DNA of 64,000 nt from contig CANNCZ010000002.1 of the NCBI GenBank assembly GCA_947503275.1, positions 702,733-766,732 of the forward strand, read 5' to 3'. The stretch comes from an uncultured Erythrobacter sp. Lineage in GTDB: Bacteria; Pseudomonadota; Alphaproteobacteria; Sphingomonadales; Sphingomonadaceae. The notes below the pieces were generated by a model, which searched no databases, had not been told where the DNA came from, and saw only the letters and a list, made by a program, of their open reading frames with translations. A program made the position numbers and the translations under genes. The first letter of the stretch is position 1. Each line of letters opens with the position of its first letter. Below are positions 36,065 through 44,254 of this stretch, piece after piece.

Positions 36065-36393
36065 GACGTCCCTCTAAACAAATATAATAGATATTTAAAA
36101 GGATTGATGGAGTCTGTTGGCCCTGTGGAAAGCGGGAATTACCGGCTGTTGCCCGTTTTGTAAGACTACTTAGGGGATTTCACGACCTCGCGAATCCGCA
36201 CTAATCCCTAGTCAAGCGCGATCTATCCCCACTCTCCCCAGCCTGTCGACATCGCTCATCCCGTGTAGAAAAATGGCCTTACGAAAAGGCTGATTTCGTG
36301 CATGGTTTTTCCTCCCATGCTTGTCGACCGTTCTCTCCCGTGGTTTATGCCCGTGACTGTCCACAAGCCGCAAGAGCGCCGACGAATCGCCCT
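36065..36393. other. Candidate chromosomal replication origin (oriC) between hemE and ppsR
   Basis: The 329-bp gap has no gene. An AT-rich stretch (36074-36100, 25 of 27 A/T) could be the unwinding element. DnaA-box-like 9-mers are CTTTCCACA (minus strand, 36124-36132), CTATCCCCA (36223-36231) and CTGTCCACA (36357-36365). None is the exact TTATCCACA. Two TCCCCA hexamers lie 9 bp apart (36226 and 36235), like the weak W-boxes I recall from Caulobacter. Three GANTC sites (36110, 36192, 36384) could be CcrM-methylated. An inverted repeat ACGAAA-N7-TTTCGT is at 36281-36299. No CtrA TTAA-N7-TTAA site is visible. Gene order and divergent transcription on both sides support the assignment. Confidence 0.75.
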
Positions 36394-37239
36394 ATGAAAC
36401 GCCTCAATTTGCATCTCGTATCCGATTCCACGGGTGAAACGCTGGAAATGATAGCGAAGGCGGCTCTGGCTCAGTTCGATGATGCAGATATTAGCCGCCA
36501 TTTCTGGCCTATGGTCCGTTCGCGCCAGCATTTGGACCGTATTGTACCCGATCTGGCGGATAATCCGGGCCTCGTGCTGTTTACGCTGGTAAACCCCGAC
36601 ACGCGCGCGCGATTGGAAGAGCATTGTCGCCATCTCGGCCTTCCCGCAGTGCCCGTGCTTGATCAGGTGACCGCGGCGCTTGAGGCGCAATTGGGTCAGG
36701 AGGCGCATGGACGTCCCGGACGCCAGCATTTGATGGATGACGACTATTTCAAGCGGGTTGATGCGATCCAATACACGATAGCCCATGATGATGGCATCGC
36801 GCATGAGGATTGGGAGGAAGCGGATATTGTGCTGGCCGGTGTTTCGCGCAGCTCAAAGACGCCCACCAGCATCTATCTCGCCAATCGCGGGTACAAAGTC
36901 GCCAATATCCCGCTGGTCGTGGAAAGCCCCCCGCCCAAGGCTTTGTTCGGCCTGCGTCATCCGATGGTCGTCGGTTTGACCACTGCGCCAGAGCGGTTGG
37001 TCCAAATCCGGCGCAATCGGTTGTTGTCGCTAAATGAGGGTACTGAGACGTCTTATGTCGACAATGAACGGGTCCGGTCGGAGATCCAGTTCGCTCGGCG
37101 CATGTTCTCTGACAATGGATGGCCTGTGATTGATGTCACTCGCCGATCCATTGAGGAAAGCGCGGCGGCAATCATTCGGCTCGTGCAGGAACGCCAGCGA
37201 CGCGACCGACCCGTTGATGGTGTGGGGAAACCGATATGA
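36394..37239 (+). CDS. Pyruvate,water dikinase regulatory protein PpsR (DUF299)
   Basis: 281 residues from ATG 36394 (MKRLNLHLVSDSTGETL). The longer frame to 36298 adds non-family residues. The P-loop is seen as VLAGVSRSSKTPTSIYLANRGYKVANIPLV near residues 147-176. The bifunctional enzyme phosphorylates and dephosphorylates a Thr near the catalytic His of phosphoenolpyruvate synthase (or PPDK) using ADP and Pi. In Caulobacter the equivalent gene is the first to the right of the origin. It opens a four-gene run linked by ATGA overlaps. Confidence 0.93.
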   Translation: MKRLNLHLVSDSTGETLEMIAKAALAQFDDADISRHFWPMVRSRQHLDRIVPDLADNPGLVLFTLVNPDTRARLEEHCRHLGLPAVPVLDQVTAALEAQLGQEAHGRPGRQHLMDDDYFKRVDAIQYTIAHDDGIAHEDWEEADIVLAGVSRSSKTPTSIYLANRGYKVANIPLVVESPPPKALFGLRHPMVVGLTTAPERLVQIRRNRLLSLNEGTETSYVDNERVRSEIQFARRMFSDNGWPVIDVTRRSIEESAAAIIRLVQERQRRDRPVDGVGKPI

Positions 37240-37832
37240 GTGCGCGTCATCTCATCCTCGCTTCAAAATCCGCATCACGTCGGGCAATGCTCGATGCGGC
37301 TGGCGTTACCTATGACGCCGTGCCTGCTGATATTGATGAGCGCGCTATCGAGGAAAACTTGCGCGGCGCGACTTTCGCCGAAATCGCCGAAGCGTTGAGT
37401 GTTGCTAAGGCGGCGGAGATTGCGGCGACGAATACAGATGCTCTGGTTTTGGGTAGCGACTCGTTGGTCGTGGTTGAGGGTAAGCGATTTGATAAGCCCA
37501 AATCGCGTGATGATGCCGCCGATCACTTGCGGTATTTCTCCGGCAAGGTGATTGAACTGCACAGCGCAGCGGCCCTGGTTCAGGGTAGCACTTGCGAATG
37601 GAGCTATACGGATTGTGCGCGCCTCTCAGTTCGCGAACTGTCTGAGGATTTCGTTGAGCATTATCTGGAGAGTGAATGGCCTGAGATTGGCTACACAGTC
37701 GGATGTTTCCGGATAGAGGCGATGGGTGTGCAATTGTTTGAGCGCATCGAAGGCGACCAATTCACGGTTTTAGGAATGCCGCTAATTCCGGTGCTCGATG
37801 CATTGCGAGAGCATTCTGTGTTGCGTTCATGA
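37236..37832 (+). CDS. maf: Maf family nucleoside triphosphate pyrophosphatase
   Basis: 198 residues. The signature LILASKSASRRAMLDAAG has the SxxR substrate motif, with DERAIEENL following. LVLGSDSLVVVEGKRFDKPKSRDDAADHLRYFSG contains the conserved Asp and Lys. WPEIGYTVGCFRIEAMGVQLFERIEGDQFTVLGMPL ends the domain. It hydrolyses non-canonical or excess NTPs; the exact subgroup cannot be fixed. Overlaps ppsR and aroE by 4 bp each. Confidence 0.93.
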   Translation: MSARHLILASKSASRRAMLDAAGVTYDAVPADIDERAIEENLRGATFAEIAEALSVAKAAEIAATNTDALVLGSDSLVVVEGKRFDKPKSRDDAADHLRYFSGKVIELHSAAALVQGSTCEWSYTDCARLSVRELSEDFVEHYLESEWPEIGYTVGCFRIEAMGVQLFERIEGDQFTVLGMPLIPVLDALREHSVLRS

Positions 37833-38695
37833 AAGAGGCCGCTCTGCCCTTTGCGCATGTGATCGGTGACCCGATTGCGCAGTCGAAATCGCCGCTGATC
37901 CATGGGTTCTGGCTCGAGAAGCTTCAGATCGATGCTGAATATTCCAAACAACCGGTCGCGGCTGGTGCTCTTGCAGAATATTTGAGCTCGGCGCGTGCGC
38001 AACAGGCATGGATTGGATGCAATGTAACCATGCCGCACAAACAGTCGATTATCGGTGAACTCGACACTCTGGACCCACTGGCACGTAAACTTGGCGCGGT
38101 GAACACGGTTATGCGACAGTCCGATGGCGCTCTCACTGGTTTCAACACAGATGCAGGAGGTTTTCTCGAGCCTCTTTTGCCAGAGCTGGAGAAGAAGCAC
38201 CTGTTTCGGATGGCACGCATTCTCGGCACGGGCGGTGCAGCGCGAGCGATTATTGCGGCACTCGCTGAGCGTGGATTTACACTCGTGGTTGCTGGGCGGG
38301 ACCCTGACAAAGCGCGCGCGCTTCTCGATGAACTCGCACCCAAAGGAGAGCATCACGCGGTCCATCTTTCGCATTTTGCCGAGCGGACTGAATTTGCATT
38401 CGATGATCGTGACGGGTGTTTCGACTTGATCGTCAACGCATCGCCATTGGGTATGCAAGGCAGCCCACCTTTGAACTTCGATTGGAGCCATGCGCCGCCG
38501 GGTTCCATCGCCTATGATATCGTCACCAATCCACTCGAAACGCCGTTCCTCCAAGCTGCGCGTGAAGCTGGTCATCCGGTCATAAACGGCCTTGCCATGC
38601 TGATCGGACAAGCCGCCATCGCGTTTCAAAAGTTCTTTGGCACGGCGCCTCCGCGCGAACATGATGGTGAGTTGATGGAGCTTTTGACCCGATGA
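37829..38695 (+). CDS. aroE: Shikimate dehydrogenase (NADP+)
   Basis: 288 residues. Substrate domain: VIGDPIAQSKSPLIHGFWL and GCNVTMPHKQSIIGELD (catalytic Lys and Asp region). NADP domain: ILGTGGAARAIIAALAERGF with VVAGRDPDKA. C-terminal NASPLGMQGSPP and NGLAMLIGQAAIAFQKFFG. It reduces 3-dehydroshikimate to shikimate. The start ATG overlaps the maf stop and its stop overlaps coaE, so all are translationally coupled. Confidence 0.96.
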   Translation: MKEAALPFAHVIGDPIAQSKSPLIHGFWLEKLQIDAEYSKQPVAAGALAEYLSSARAQQAWIGCNVTMPHKQSIIGELDTLDPLARKLGAVNTVMRQSDGALTGFNTDAGGFLEPLLPELEKKHLFRMARILGTGGAARAIIAALAERGFTLVVAGRDPDKARALLDELAPKGEHHAVHLSHFAERTEFAFDDRDGCFDLIVNASPLGMQGSPPLNFDWSHAPPGSIAYDIVTNPLETPFLQAAREAGHPVINGLAMLIGQAAIAFQKFFGTAPPREHDGELMELLTR

Positions 38696-39288
38696 CGCGC
38701 CCTCTCATTATCGGCCTCACCGGCTCTATCGGGATGGGCAAATCAACCGTTGCAGCCATGTTTGAGCGCGCTGGCGTGCCGGTCTTCGATGCGGATGCCG
38801 AAGTTCGCGCTCTGCAAGGCCCAGGCGGCGAATTGATCGCTGAGATAGAGGCGGCTTTCCCCGGATCGACCGGTTCGGATGGTGTGGACCGCGATGCGTT
38901 GGGCAAACTGGTCTTCGCGGATAAAGAGAAGCTGGCAAGGCTAGAGGCAATCGTCCACCCGGCGGTGGGTGCAAAGCGTGCGCAATTCATGAAAGATAAC
39001 GCAACCGCCGAGATGATCGCGTTCGATATCCCGCTGCTGTTTGAACGCGGGGGCTATGCGGGAGTGGATGCCGTGGTGGTGGTTTCAGCGCCCGCAAATG
39101 TTCAACGCGAACGCGTGTTGGCCCGCCCGGGAATGACGGTCGAGAAGTTCGAGCATATCTTAAGCCTGCAAACGCCCGACGCGGAGAAACGCGAGCGGGC
39201 CAACCACATCATCGACACCGGCATGACATTGGCAGAGACAGAGAGGCAGGTTGCTGAACTGGTCACTGTGTTGCGGTCAAAGCGATAA
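38692..39288 (+). CDS. coaE: Dephospho-CoA kinase
   Basis: 198 residues. The P-loop is IGLTGSIGMGKSTVAAMFERAG at residues 5-26. DADAEVRAL, FDIPLLFERGGYAGVDAVVVVSAP, and RERANHIIDTG fit the family closely. Last step of CoA synthesis. Its position between aroE and dnaQ matches the order right of the Caulobacter origin. Confidence 0.96.
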   Translation: MTRPLIIGLTGSIGMGKSTVAAMFERAGVPVFDADAEVRALQGPGGELIAEIEAAFPGSTGSDGVDRDALGKLVFADKEKLARLEAIVHPAVGAKRAQFMKDNATAEMIAFDIPLLFERGGYAGVDAVVVVSAPANVQRERVLARPGMTVEKFEHILSLQTPDAEKRERANHIIDTGMTLAETERQVAELVTVLRSKR

Positions 39289-39346
39289 GCAGAACAGCAA
39301 GTTTGCCCTCTTGCGCAATACCGATTGAGGGTCAATAGTATCGCCG

Positions 39347-40045
39347 ATGCGTGAAGTGATCTTTGACACAGAGACGACCGGTCTGGACCCCAAAACTGGG
39401 GACCGCATGGTTGAAATTGGATGCGTGGAAATGGTCGACCGGGTTGAAACCGGTGAAAGTTACCACGCGTACTACAACCCCGAACGCGATATGCCCGCCG
39501 CTGCGGAAGCCGTCCACGGCCTCTCCAGTTCATTCCTGTCGGCTAAGCCACTTTTTGCAAACACTGCTGATGAGCTACTCGAATTTTTAGGCGATGCGCC
39601 ATTGGTTGCGCACAATGCGGGTTTTGACTTTGGGTTTCTCAATGCGGAGTTGGAGCGGATCGGCCGCGCAACCATTTCTATGGATCGGATGGTCGACACT
39701 GTCGCACTCGCGCGCAAGAAACATCCTGGCGCCAAACTGTCGCTTGATGCTTTGTGCAGCCGGTATGGGATTGATCGTAGCCACCGTGTGAAACACGGCG
39801 CGCTGCTCGATGCGGAGCTGCTGGCCCAAGTTTATGTTGAACTGAACGGTGGTCGGCAGATCGGTTTGGAGCTTGCTGCGGAAGTCGCAGTCACATCGAC
39901 GGCAGCAAACAAAGTTGAAGCGCCAATTGTGCGCCAACCTGTCCATGATCGCCGTGAGCCAAGGCCACATAGCGCCTCTGCCCATGAGTTGGCGCGCCAT
40001 TCGGAATTTGTTGCCGGTATTGAAAAGGCGATTTGGTCAAGGTGA
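39347..40045 (+). CDS. dnaQ: DNA polymerase III subunit epsilon (proofreading exonuclease)
   Basis: 232 residues. The DEDDh exonuclease is complete: motif I FDTETTGLDPKTGDRMVEIG near residues 4-22, motif II HNAGFDFGFLNAEL near 85, and motif III HGALLDAELLAQVYVEL near 147. The C-terminal part carries the expected polymerase-binding extension. It proofreads for the replicative polymerase alpha subunit. It follows coaE after 58 bp with a separate start. Located within 4 kb of the candidate origin. Confidence 0.95.
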   Translation: MREVIFDTETTGLDPKTGDRMVEIGCVEMVDRVETGESYHAYYNPERDMPAAAEAVHGLSSSFLSAKPLFANTADELLEFLGDAPLVAHNAGFDFGFLNAELERIGRATISMDRMVDTVALARKKHPGAKLSLDALCSRYGIDRSHRVKHGALLDAELLAQVYVELNGGRQIGLELAAEVAVTSTAANKVEAPIVRQPVHDRREPRPHSASAHELARHSEFVAGIEKAIWSR

Positions 40046-40105
40046 CAGGTTGCGCGACTCGATCCCTTATGCCGCCATCTGCCCAAACAAGGAGGACGCA
40101 CCACG

Positions 40106-40669
40106 ATGGATATCCGTATCTCAGGTCACCAGGTTGAAACCGGCGCAGCGCTACAGGAGCACGTGTCAGATCGGTTGGGCGGTATAGTCGAAAAGCACTT
40201 TGACCGTGCCATTTCATCGCATGTCACTTTTGGCAAAGCCCCCGGCGGTTCCTTTAGCTGCGATATCGTAACGCATGTCGCGCAAGGGATGATCCTGAAG
40301 GCGAGCGGTAATGCACATGATGCGCATGTTGCTCTCGACGAATCAGCGACAAAGATCGAAAAACAGCTTCGGCGGTATAAGCGGCGCCTGAAAGATCACC
40401 ATGAACGCGCCATGCAGGTCCGGGCTGAAGAGGACGCCGCCTATACGATCTTTGCCGCGGATGAACCTGAAGAAGAGGTCGTGGCAGACGCACCTCCGGT
40501 GATTGCAGAGACCAGTATCGACATCCCAACCAGCAGTGTTGCGGACGCGGTGATGATGCTCGATTTGCGCGATACGCCGGCGTTGTTTTTCAAAAATGCT
40601 GGCACTGAGAGACATAATATGGTTTATCGCCGCTCAGACGGATCGATCGGATGGGTCGAACCAAGCTAG
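40106..40669 (+). CDS. hpf: Long-form ribosome hibernation-promoting factor
   Basis: 187 residues. AGGAGG lies before ATG 40106. The N-terminal ribosome-binding domain (MDIRISGHQVETGAALQEHVSDRLGG, EKQLRRYKRRLKDHHERA) is followed by an acidic linker and the C-terminal dimerisation domain (VMMLDLRDTPALFFKNAGTERHNMVYRRSDGSIGWVEPS). The long form causes 100S dimer formation. It sits next to ptsN, as in many proteobacteria, but rpoN, often upstream in this set, is absent. Confidence 0.95.
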   Translation: MDIRISGHQVETGAALQEHVSDRLGGIVEKHFDRAISSHVTFGKAPGGSFSCDIVTHVAQGMILKASGNAHDAHVALDESATKIEKQLRRYKRRLKDHHERAMQVRAEEDAAYTIFAADEPEEEVVADAPPVIAETSIDIPTSSVADAVMMLDLRDTPALFFKNAGTERHNMVYRRSDGSIGWVEPS

Positions 40670-40811
40670 GACCAATTCACCCGAGAACGGTAGGGAGCCG
40701 TAGAGTAACTGGGACGGTCCAACCCAAGAAATAGATAGCAAGGTCTGCGGCGTGCCTGCGGTCTTGCTGGTCTTTCCCCGAGACCAAAGTTTATGGGATT
40801 ACGAGTTCACA

Positions 40812-41273
40812 ATGGACGTAAACATTTTAATCGTGCCGGAAGCGGTCGCTCTCGCCCGCCCGGAAAACAGTCAGCAAATTCTCTCAAAGCTCGCAGACCT
40901 CTTTGCGCAAGTTTACGGACTTGACGCGCACATGGTGCTTGAAGGGCTGGAACAGCGTGAGGCGCTTGGCAGCACCGGCTTTGGCCGAGGCGCAGCGATT
41001 CCTCACTGCCGCAGCAATGCGGTAAAACGCCCCACTATGGCGCTGTTGAAACTGGAAAACCCCGTCGATTTCAAGGCCGCTGATGCAATGCCCGTTTCCT
41101 TGGTGTTCGGGTTGGTTTCACCTGAAAATGCCGGCGCAACTCACCTTCATGCGTTGGCTGCGATTTCGCGTCTGCTGCGTGATGAGGCGATGTTGAACGC
41201 GCTTAATGATACCCCTGATGCCGAGGCTTTGTTCGCGGTGTTGACCAACCAATTCCTGCGCGATGCCGCCTAA
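40812..41273 (+). CDS. ptsN: PTS IIA-like nitrogen regulatory protein PtsN
   Basis: 153 residues from ATG 40812. An in-frame extension to 40752 is not family-like. The EIIA fold has the phosphorylated His in GRGAAIPHCRSNAV (His65). The remainder MPVSLVFGLVSPENAGATHLHALAAISRLLRD is typical. Part of the nitrogen PTS with EINtr and NPr, linking nitrogen and carbon status and K+ transport in other bacteria. The end overlaps the next gene by 11 bp. The 142-bp gap upstream holds a hairpin TGGTCT-N7-AGACCA near 40768-40787. Confidence 0.93.
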   Translation: MDVNILIVPEAVALARPENSQQILSKLADLFAQVYGLDAHMVLEGLEQREALGSTGFGRGAAIPHCRSNAVKRPTMALLKLENPVDFKAADAMPVSLVFGLVSPENAGATHLHALAAISRLLRDEAMLNALNDTPDAEALFAVLTNQFLRDAA

Positions 41274-41718
41274 GCCTGCCGGGGCGGACCTGCATTACAA
41301 GGCGCTGGAGCGGCTCTATGCGACCGCTCCGGTCAATGCCGTGTTTGATTCCAAGATCGAGATCACCGGCGAGGGAAAATCGCGGCTGACATTTCAGGTC
41401 ACCAGGGATGTCTACCACGCCGCTGGTGCTGCGCACGGCACGATCTATTTCAAAATGCTCGATGATGCCGCGTTCTACGCCGCCAACACGCTCGCAACTG
41501 ATCGCTTCCTGCTGACCACCAGTTTCAACCTGCACTTCACCAAACCGGTGCGCGAAGGTGAAGTTATTGCCGAAGGGCGATGGGTTAGTGGCAAGCGCCG
41601 GGTGCTTGTGGCGGAGTCGCGCTTGATCGACGCGGAGGGCGATGAGATCGGGCGCGGTACTGGCACCTTCATGCGCTCGCGGATCGCTCTGTCGAGCCTG
41701 CCCGGCTACTCGGCCTAA
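41263..41718 (+). CDS. PaaI-type hotdog-fold thioesterase
   Basis: 151 residues. The hotdog fold shows AHGTIYFKMLDDAAFYAANTL (central helix with the active-site Asp/Asn region) and TTSFNLHFTKPVREGEVIAEGRWVSGKRRVLVAESRLIDAEGDEIGRGTGTFM. The family hydrolyses acyl-CoA thioesters, with uncertain natural substrate. The start overlaps ptsN by 11 bp, so the two are coupled. Confidence 0.87.
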   Translation: MPPKPAGADLHYKALERLYATAPVNAVFDSKIEITGEGKSRLTFQVTRDVYHAAGAAHGTIYFKMLDDAAFYAANTLATDRFLLTTSFNLHFTKPVREGEVIAEGRWVSGKRRVLVAESRLIDAEGDEIGRGTGTFMRSRIALSSLPGYSA

Positions 41719-41728
41719 TCCCCTGATA

Positions 41729-42064
41729 ATGACGACGAGACTCCCTGCCCACCTTGAGATTGCCAGTCTGATTCGCCTCTGCGAATCAAATGGGGGTAGT
41801 GCCATGGTGCTTGCTAAGGGGGAGCGGGATGCTGGAACAATCTTAATCGTCAGCATGTGTCGCGGCGAGGACGCGAAACTTTACGAAAGAATGCCACAAA
41901 TGGATGGAACGCGTTCTTTCGTTGCGACAAAATCTCAAGATACTGAAAATCCTTATGAATTTTCAGAGTACGTCGACCGACGCCGTTCCCAAGATCCCGA
42001 TATTTGGGTTTTGGAGGTGGATATCGACAATCCAGAACGCTTCATCGAACTTTTGCCGCGTTAA
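41729..42064 (+). CDS. DUF1491 family protein
   Basis: 111 residues from ATG 41729. The family text is clear: LPAHLEIASLIRLCESNGGSAMVLAKGERDAGTILIV, then YERMPQ and a final DIWVLEVDIDNPERFIE. Small cytoplasmic protein, no signal peptide. Function unknown. Ends the rightward block that starts with hpf. About 200 bp of non-coding sequence follows before the SleB gene, and I see no motif there. Confidence 0.82.
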   Translation: MTTRLPAHLEIASLIRLCESNGGSAMVLAKGERDAGTILIVSMCRGEDAKLYERMPQMDGTRSFVATKSQDTENPYEFSEYVDRRRSQDPDIWVLEVDIDNPERFIELLPR

Positions 42065-42263
42065 CTTGACCCGGTTTCATTTGAGACTATTTGCCCTCCA
42101 TCTTCCAAACGCGCAGGCTTTGCGAGCGGCATATCGGCCGCCCGACTTGGCACGCAGACGGGGGGCAGCCGGCAGGTTCATTGGATCACCCTCTAAGCTG
42201 CGAGAAATCGCACTTGGTCCCACCTGCGTCTGGGCTTGTTCACCGCACGAATAGTTAGAACAT

Positions 42264-42929
42264 ATGAGTCGTAAGACTTATTCCTTAAGTGCCCTCGCAA
42301 TTGCAGCGACGGCCAGTTTGAGTTTCTCCAGCGCCGATGGCGCTGAAGCTTTCGCCCAAGATGCCACTGTTGATACAGCGGCGCAGGTCGAAACCTCAGA
42401 ACCGATTGCTCAGCCAATCGAGATTATGCCCGAACAACCTGTGTTTATTTCACAGGAAGTGGCTCAGCCGATTCCAGAACCAACTCCAGCCCAAGAGATC
42501 ACCTCCAACGCGTCATCTTTGCGTGAGTTGGTTGGCAGTGTGGATACTGACGCGCAGCTGAGCGAGCAAATGCGTTGCCTTGCTGGTGCGGTCTATTTCG
42601 AAGCGCGCGGTGAGCCGCTTGCTGGGCAACTCGCAGTGGCAAACGTGGTCATCAACCGCTCCGAAGATCGTCGTTGGCCCGCCAGCTATTGCGGCGTTGT
42701 CTACCAGCGTTCGCAATTCTCATTTGTGCGCAGCGGCCGGATGCCTTCGATCAACACCTCATCATCTGCATGGAACCGCGCAAAAGCGGTCGCACAAATC
42801 GCGCATGACGATATGTGGGAATCCGAAGCCGCCGATGCGGTGTATTTCCACGCAAATTATGTCCGTCCGCGCTGGAGTCGTTCGAAAACGCGGCTGACGC
42901 AGATTGATACGCACGTCTTCTATCGGTGA
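42264..42929 (+). CDS. SleB-type cell wall hydrolase
   Basis: 221 residues. A signal peptide-like start (SLSALAIAATASLSFSSADGAEAF) leads to a Glu/Pro/Gln-rich linker of about 60 residues. The C-terminal catalytic domain of the SleB/CwlJ lytic transglycosylase family follows: MRCLAGAVYFEARGEPLAGQLAVANVVINRSEDRRWPASYCGVVYQRSQFSF with the catalytic Glu in YFEARGE. HANYVRPRWSRS is near the end. It is likely exported and acts on peptidoglycan. A strong terminator follows. Confidence 0.9.
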   Translation: MSRKTYSLSALAIAATASLSFSSADGAEAFAQDATVDTAAQVETSEPIAQPIEIMPEQPVFISQEVAQPIPEPTPAQEITSNASSLRELVGSVDTDAQLSEQMRCLAGAVYFEARGEPLAGQLAVANVVINRSEDRRWPASYCGVVYQRSQFSFVRSGRMPSINTSSSAWNRAKAVAQIAHDDMWESEAADAVYFHANYVRPRWSRSKTRLTQIDTHVFYR

Positions 42930-42950
42930 AGCGCTGCTTTTATGAATTTC

Positions 42951-42983
42951 AAAGCCCCCGCTCTAACCCGGCGGGGGTTTTTT
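42951..42983 (+). terminator. Intrinsic terminator after the SleB gene (bidirectional potential)
   Basis: CCCCCGC (42955-42961) pairs with GCGGGGG (42971-42977), flanked by AAA on the left and six T on the right. The A-rich left side lets it also serve the leftward xthA. Confidence 0.9.
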
Positions 42984-43003
42984 GTTTGTAGCGCCTTGCA
43001 GAC

Positions 43004-43810
43004 TTAGTCGCGCAAAACCGCCCATGTGGGTGCGTGATCGCTCGCTTTTTCGCGACCACGATGATCGCGGTCCACACCGACGCTATCCAACCGATCGGCC
43101 AGTTCGGGCGAAAGCAGGATGTGATCGATACGAAAGCCATGATCGCGTTGCCATGCGCCCGCCTGATAGTCCCAATAGGTCCATACACCCCCACGCGGAT
43201 TGAGAGTGCGCACTGCATCGCACCAACCATCTGCGAGCAGCCGGGAATAGGCGGCACGCGATTCCGGTTGCATCAAGGCATCAGATGCCATCGCCCTGAC
43301 CGAATAGACATCGTCATCCTCGGGAATGACATTGTAATCGCCCAGCACGGCTGCGGGTACTTCATCTGCCCAAATTTGCGCCATACGTTCGCGCAATTTC
43401 TCCATCCAGGCGACCTTGTAGTCGAATTTTGGGCCTGGATGCGGATTGCCATTGGGCAGGTAGATGCACACGATCCGCGTTGCCGAACCATCCTTTGTGA
43501 TGTCCGCTTCGAGATAGCGGGCTTGTTCACCCTCCCCCTCTTTCGGTCCATCAATGCCCAGCCCGCGCTGCACTTCGCCAATTGAGTATCCGGCCTGCGT
43601 GTCGGCAAGGATCGCGACGCCGTTGAAGCTCTTTTGACCATGCCAGATCACCTGATAGCCTAGCTCTTCAAACTCGGATGCGGGGAAGTCTTTGTCCTGA
43701 GATTTGACTTCTTGCAGGCATGCGACACTGGGCCGTGTTTCGGTCAGCCATTCTTTAAGCCGCGGCAGCCGCGCCTTGATCCCGTTGATATTGTATGTGG
43801 CAATTTTCAT
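43004..43810 (-). CDS. xthA: Exodeoxyribonuclease III
   Basis: 268 residues of the EEP (exonuclease-endonuclease-phosphatase) family. MKIATYNINGIKARLPRLKEWL starts the domain; the metal Glu is in VACLQEVKSQD; then RIVCIYLPNGNP, VLGDYNVIPEDDDVY (catalytic Asp/Asn), YWDYQAGAWQRDHGFRIDHILLSPEL and the final SDHAPTWAVL. AP endonuclease and 3'-5' exonuclease in base excision repair. Leftward, sharing a terminator with the SleB gene. Confidence 0.95.
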   Translation of the reverse strand: MKIATYNINGIKARLPRLKEWLTETRPSVACLQEVKSQDKDFPASEFEELGYQVIWHGQKSFNGVAILADTQAGYSIGEVQRGLGIDGPKEGEGEQARYLEADITKDGSATRIVCIYLPNGNPHPGPKFDYKVAWMEKLRERMAQIWADEVPAAVLGDYNVIPEDDDVYSVRAMASDALMQPESRAAYSRLLADGWCDAVRTLNPRGGVWTYWDYQAGAWQRDHGFRIDHILLSPELADRLDSVGVDRDHRGREKASDHAPTWAVLRD

Positions 43811-43877
43811 GCGCGCACCTTTGCAGGATGCAATCGCGCGCGTCCATCACAAGGAAGCGATGCGAAGGTTTAGAGCC

Positions 43878-44207
43878 TCAGATGCCGAAACTGGAGCCGC
43901 AGCCACACCCGGCGGCGGCTTGCGGGTTTTCAACCTTAAATGCAGCGCCGCCCAAAGATTCCACAAAATCTACCACACTACCGCCGACGAGATCGAGACT
44001 GATCGGATCGACGACCAATTGCACCCCGTCGGTTTCGCTCACGCTGTCATCGCCATCGGCCGCATCCGCGAGGTCAAATTTATACTGGAAACCCGAACAA
44101 CCGCCCCCTTCGACCGAAAGGCGCAGGATCGCAGGCTTGGTCTGCTTTTCCGCAATCCAGGCAACCCGCTTTGCAGCGGCAGGGGTCAAGGTGAGTGTTT
44201 CGGCCAT
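43878..44207 (-). CDS. erpA: Iron-sulfur cluster insertion protein ErpA (A-type carrier)
   Basis: 109 residues. The HesB/IscA pattern includes LRLSVEGGGCSGFQYKFDL with the first Cys, and AAAGCGCGSSFGI at the C-terminus with the CGCG pair. These three Cys ligate the Fe-S cluster. It passes clusters to target apoproteins. ErpA versus IscA is decided by overall similarity only. It lies 67 bp upstream of xthA on the same strand. Confidence 0.92.
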   Translation of the reverse strand: MAETLTLTPAAAKRVAWIAEKQTKPAILRLSVEGGGCSGFQYKFDLADAADGDDSVSETDGVQLVVDPISLDLVGGSVVDFVESLGGAAFKVENPQAAAGCGCGSSFGI

Positions 44208-44254
44208 ACTCTCAATTTAGGTGTCCATGCAGCGATGCTCAAGTAGCAAGCGCG

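Noticed and set aside
36065..36393. Exact DnaA box TTATCCACA in the origin gap
   Set aside because: Searched on both strands; only matches with one or two changes were found, so none is called as a strict DnaA box.
37691..38662. Open frame of 323 codons antisense to aroE
   Set aside because: Shadow of aroE on the opposite strand; no motif and no ribosome site.
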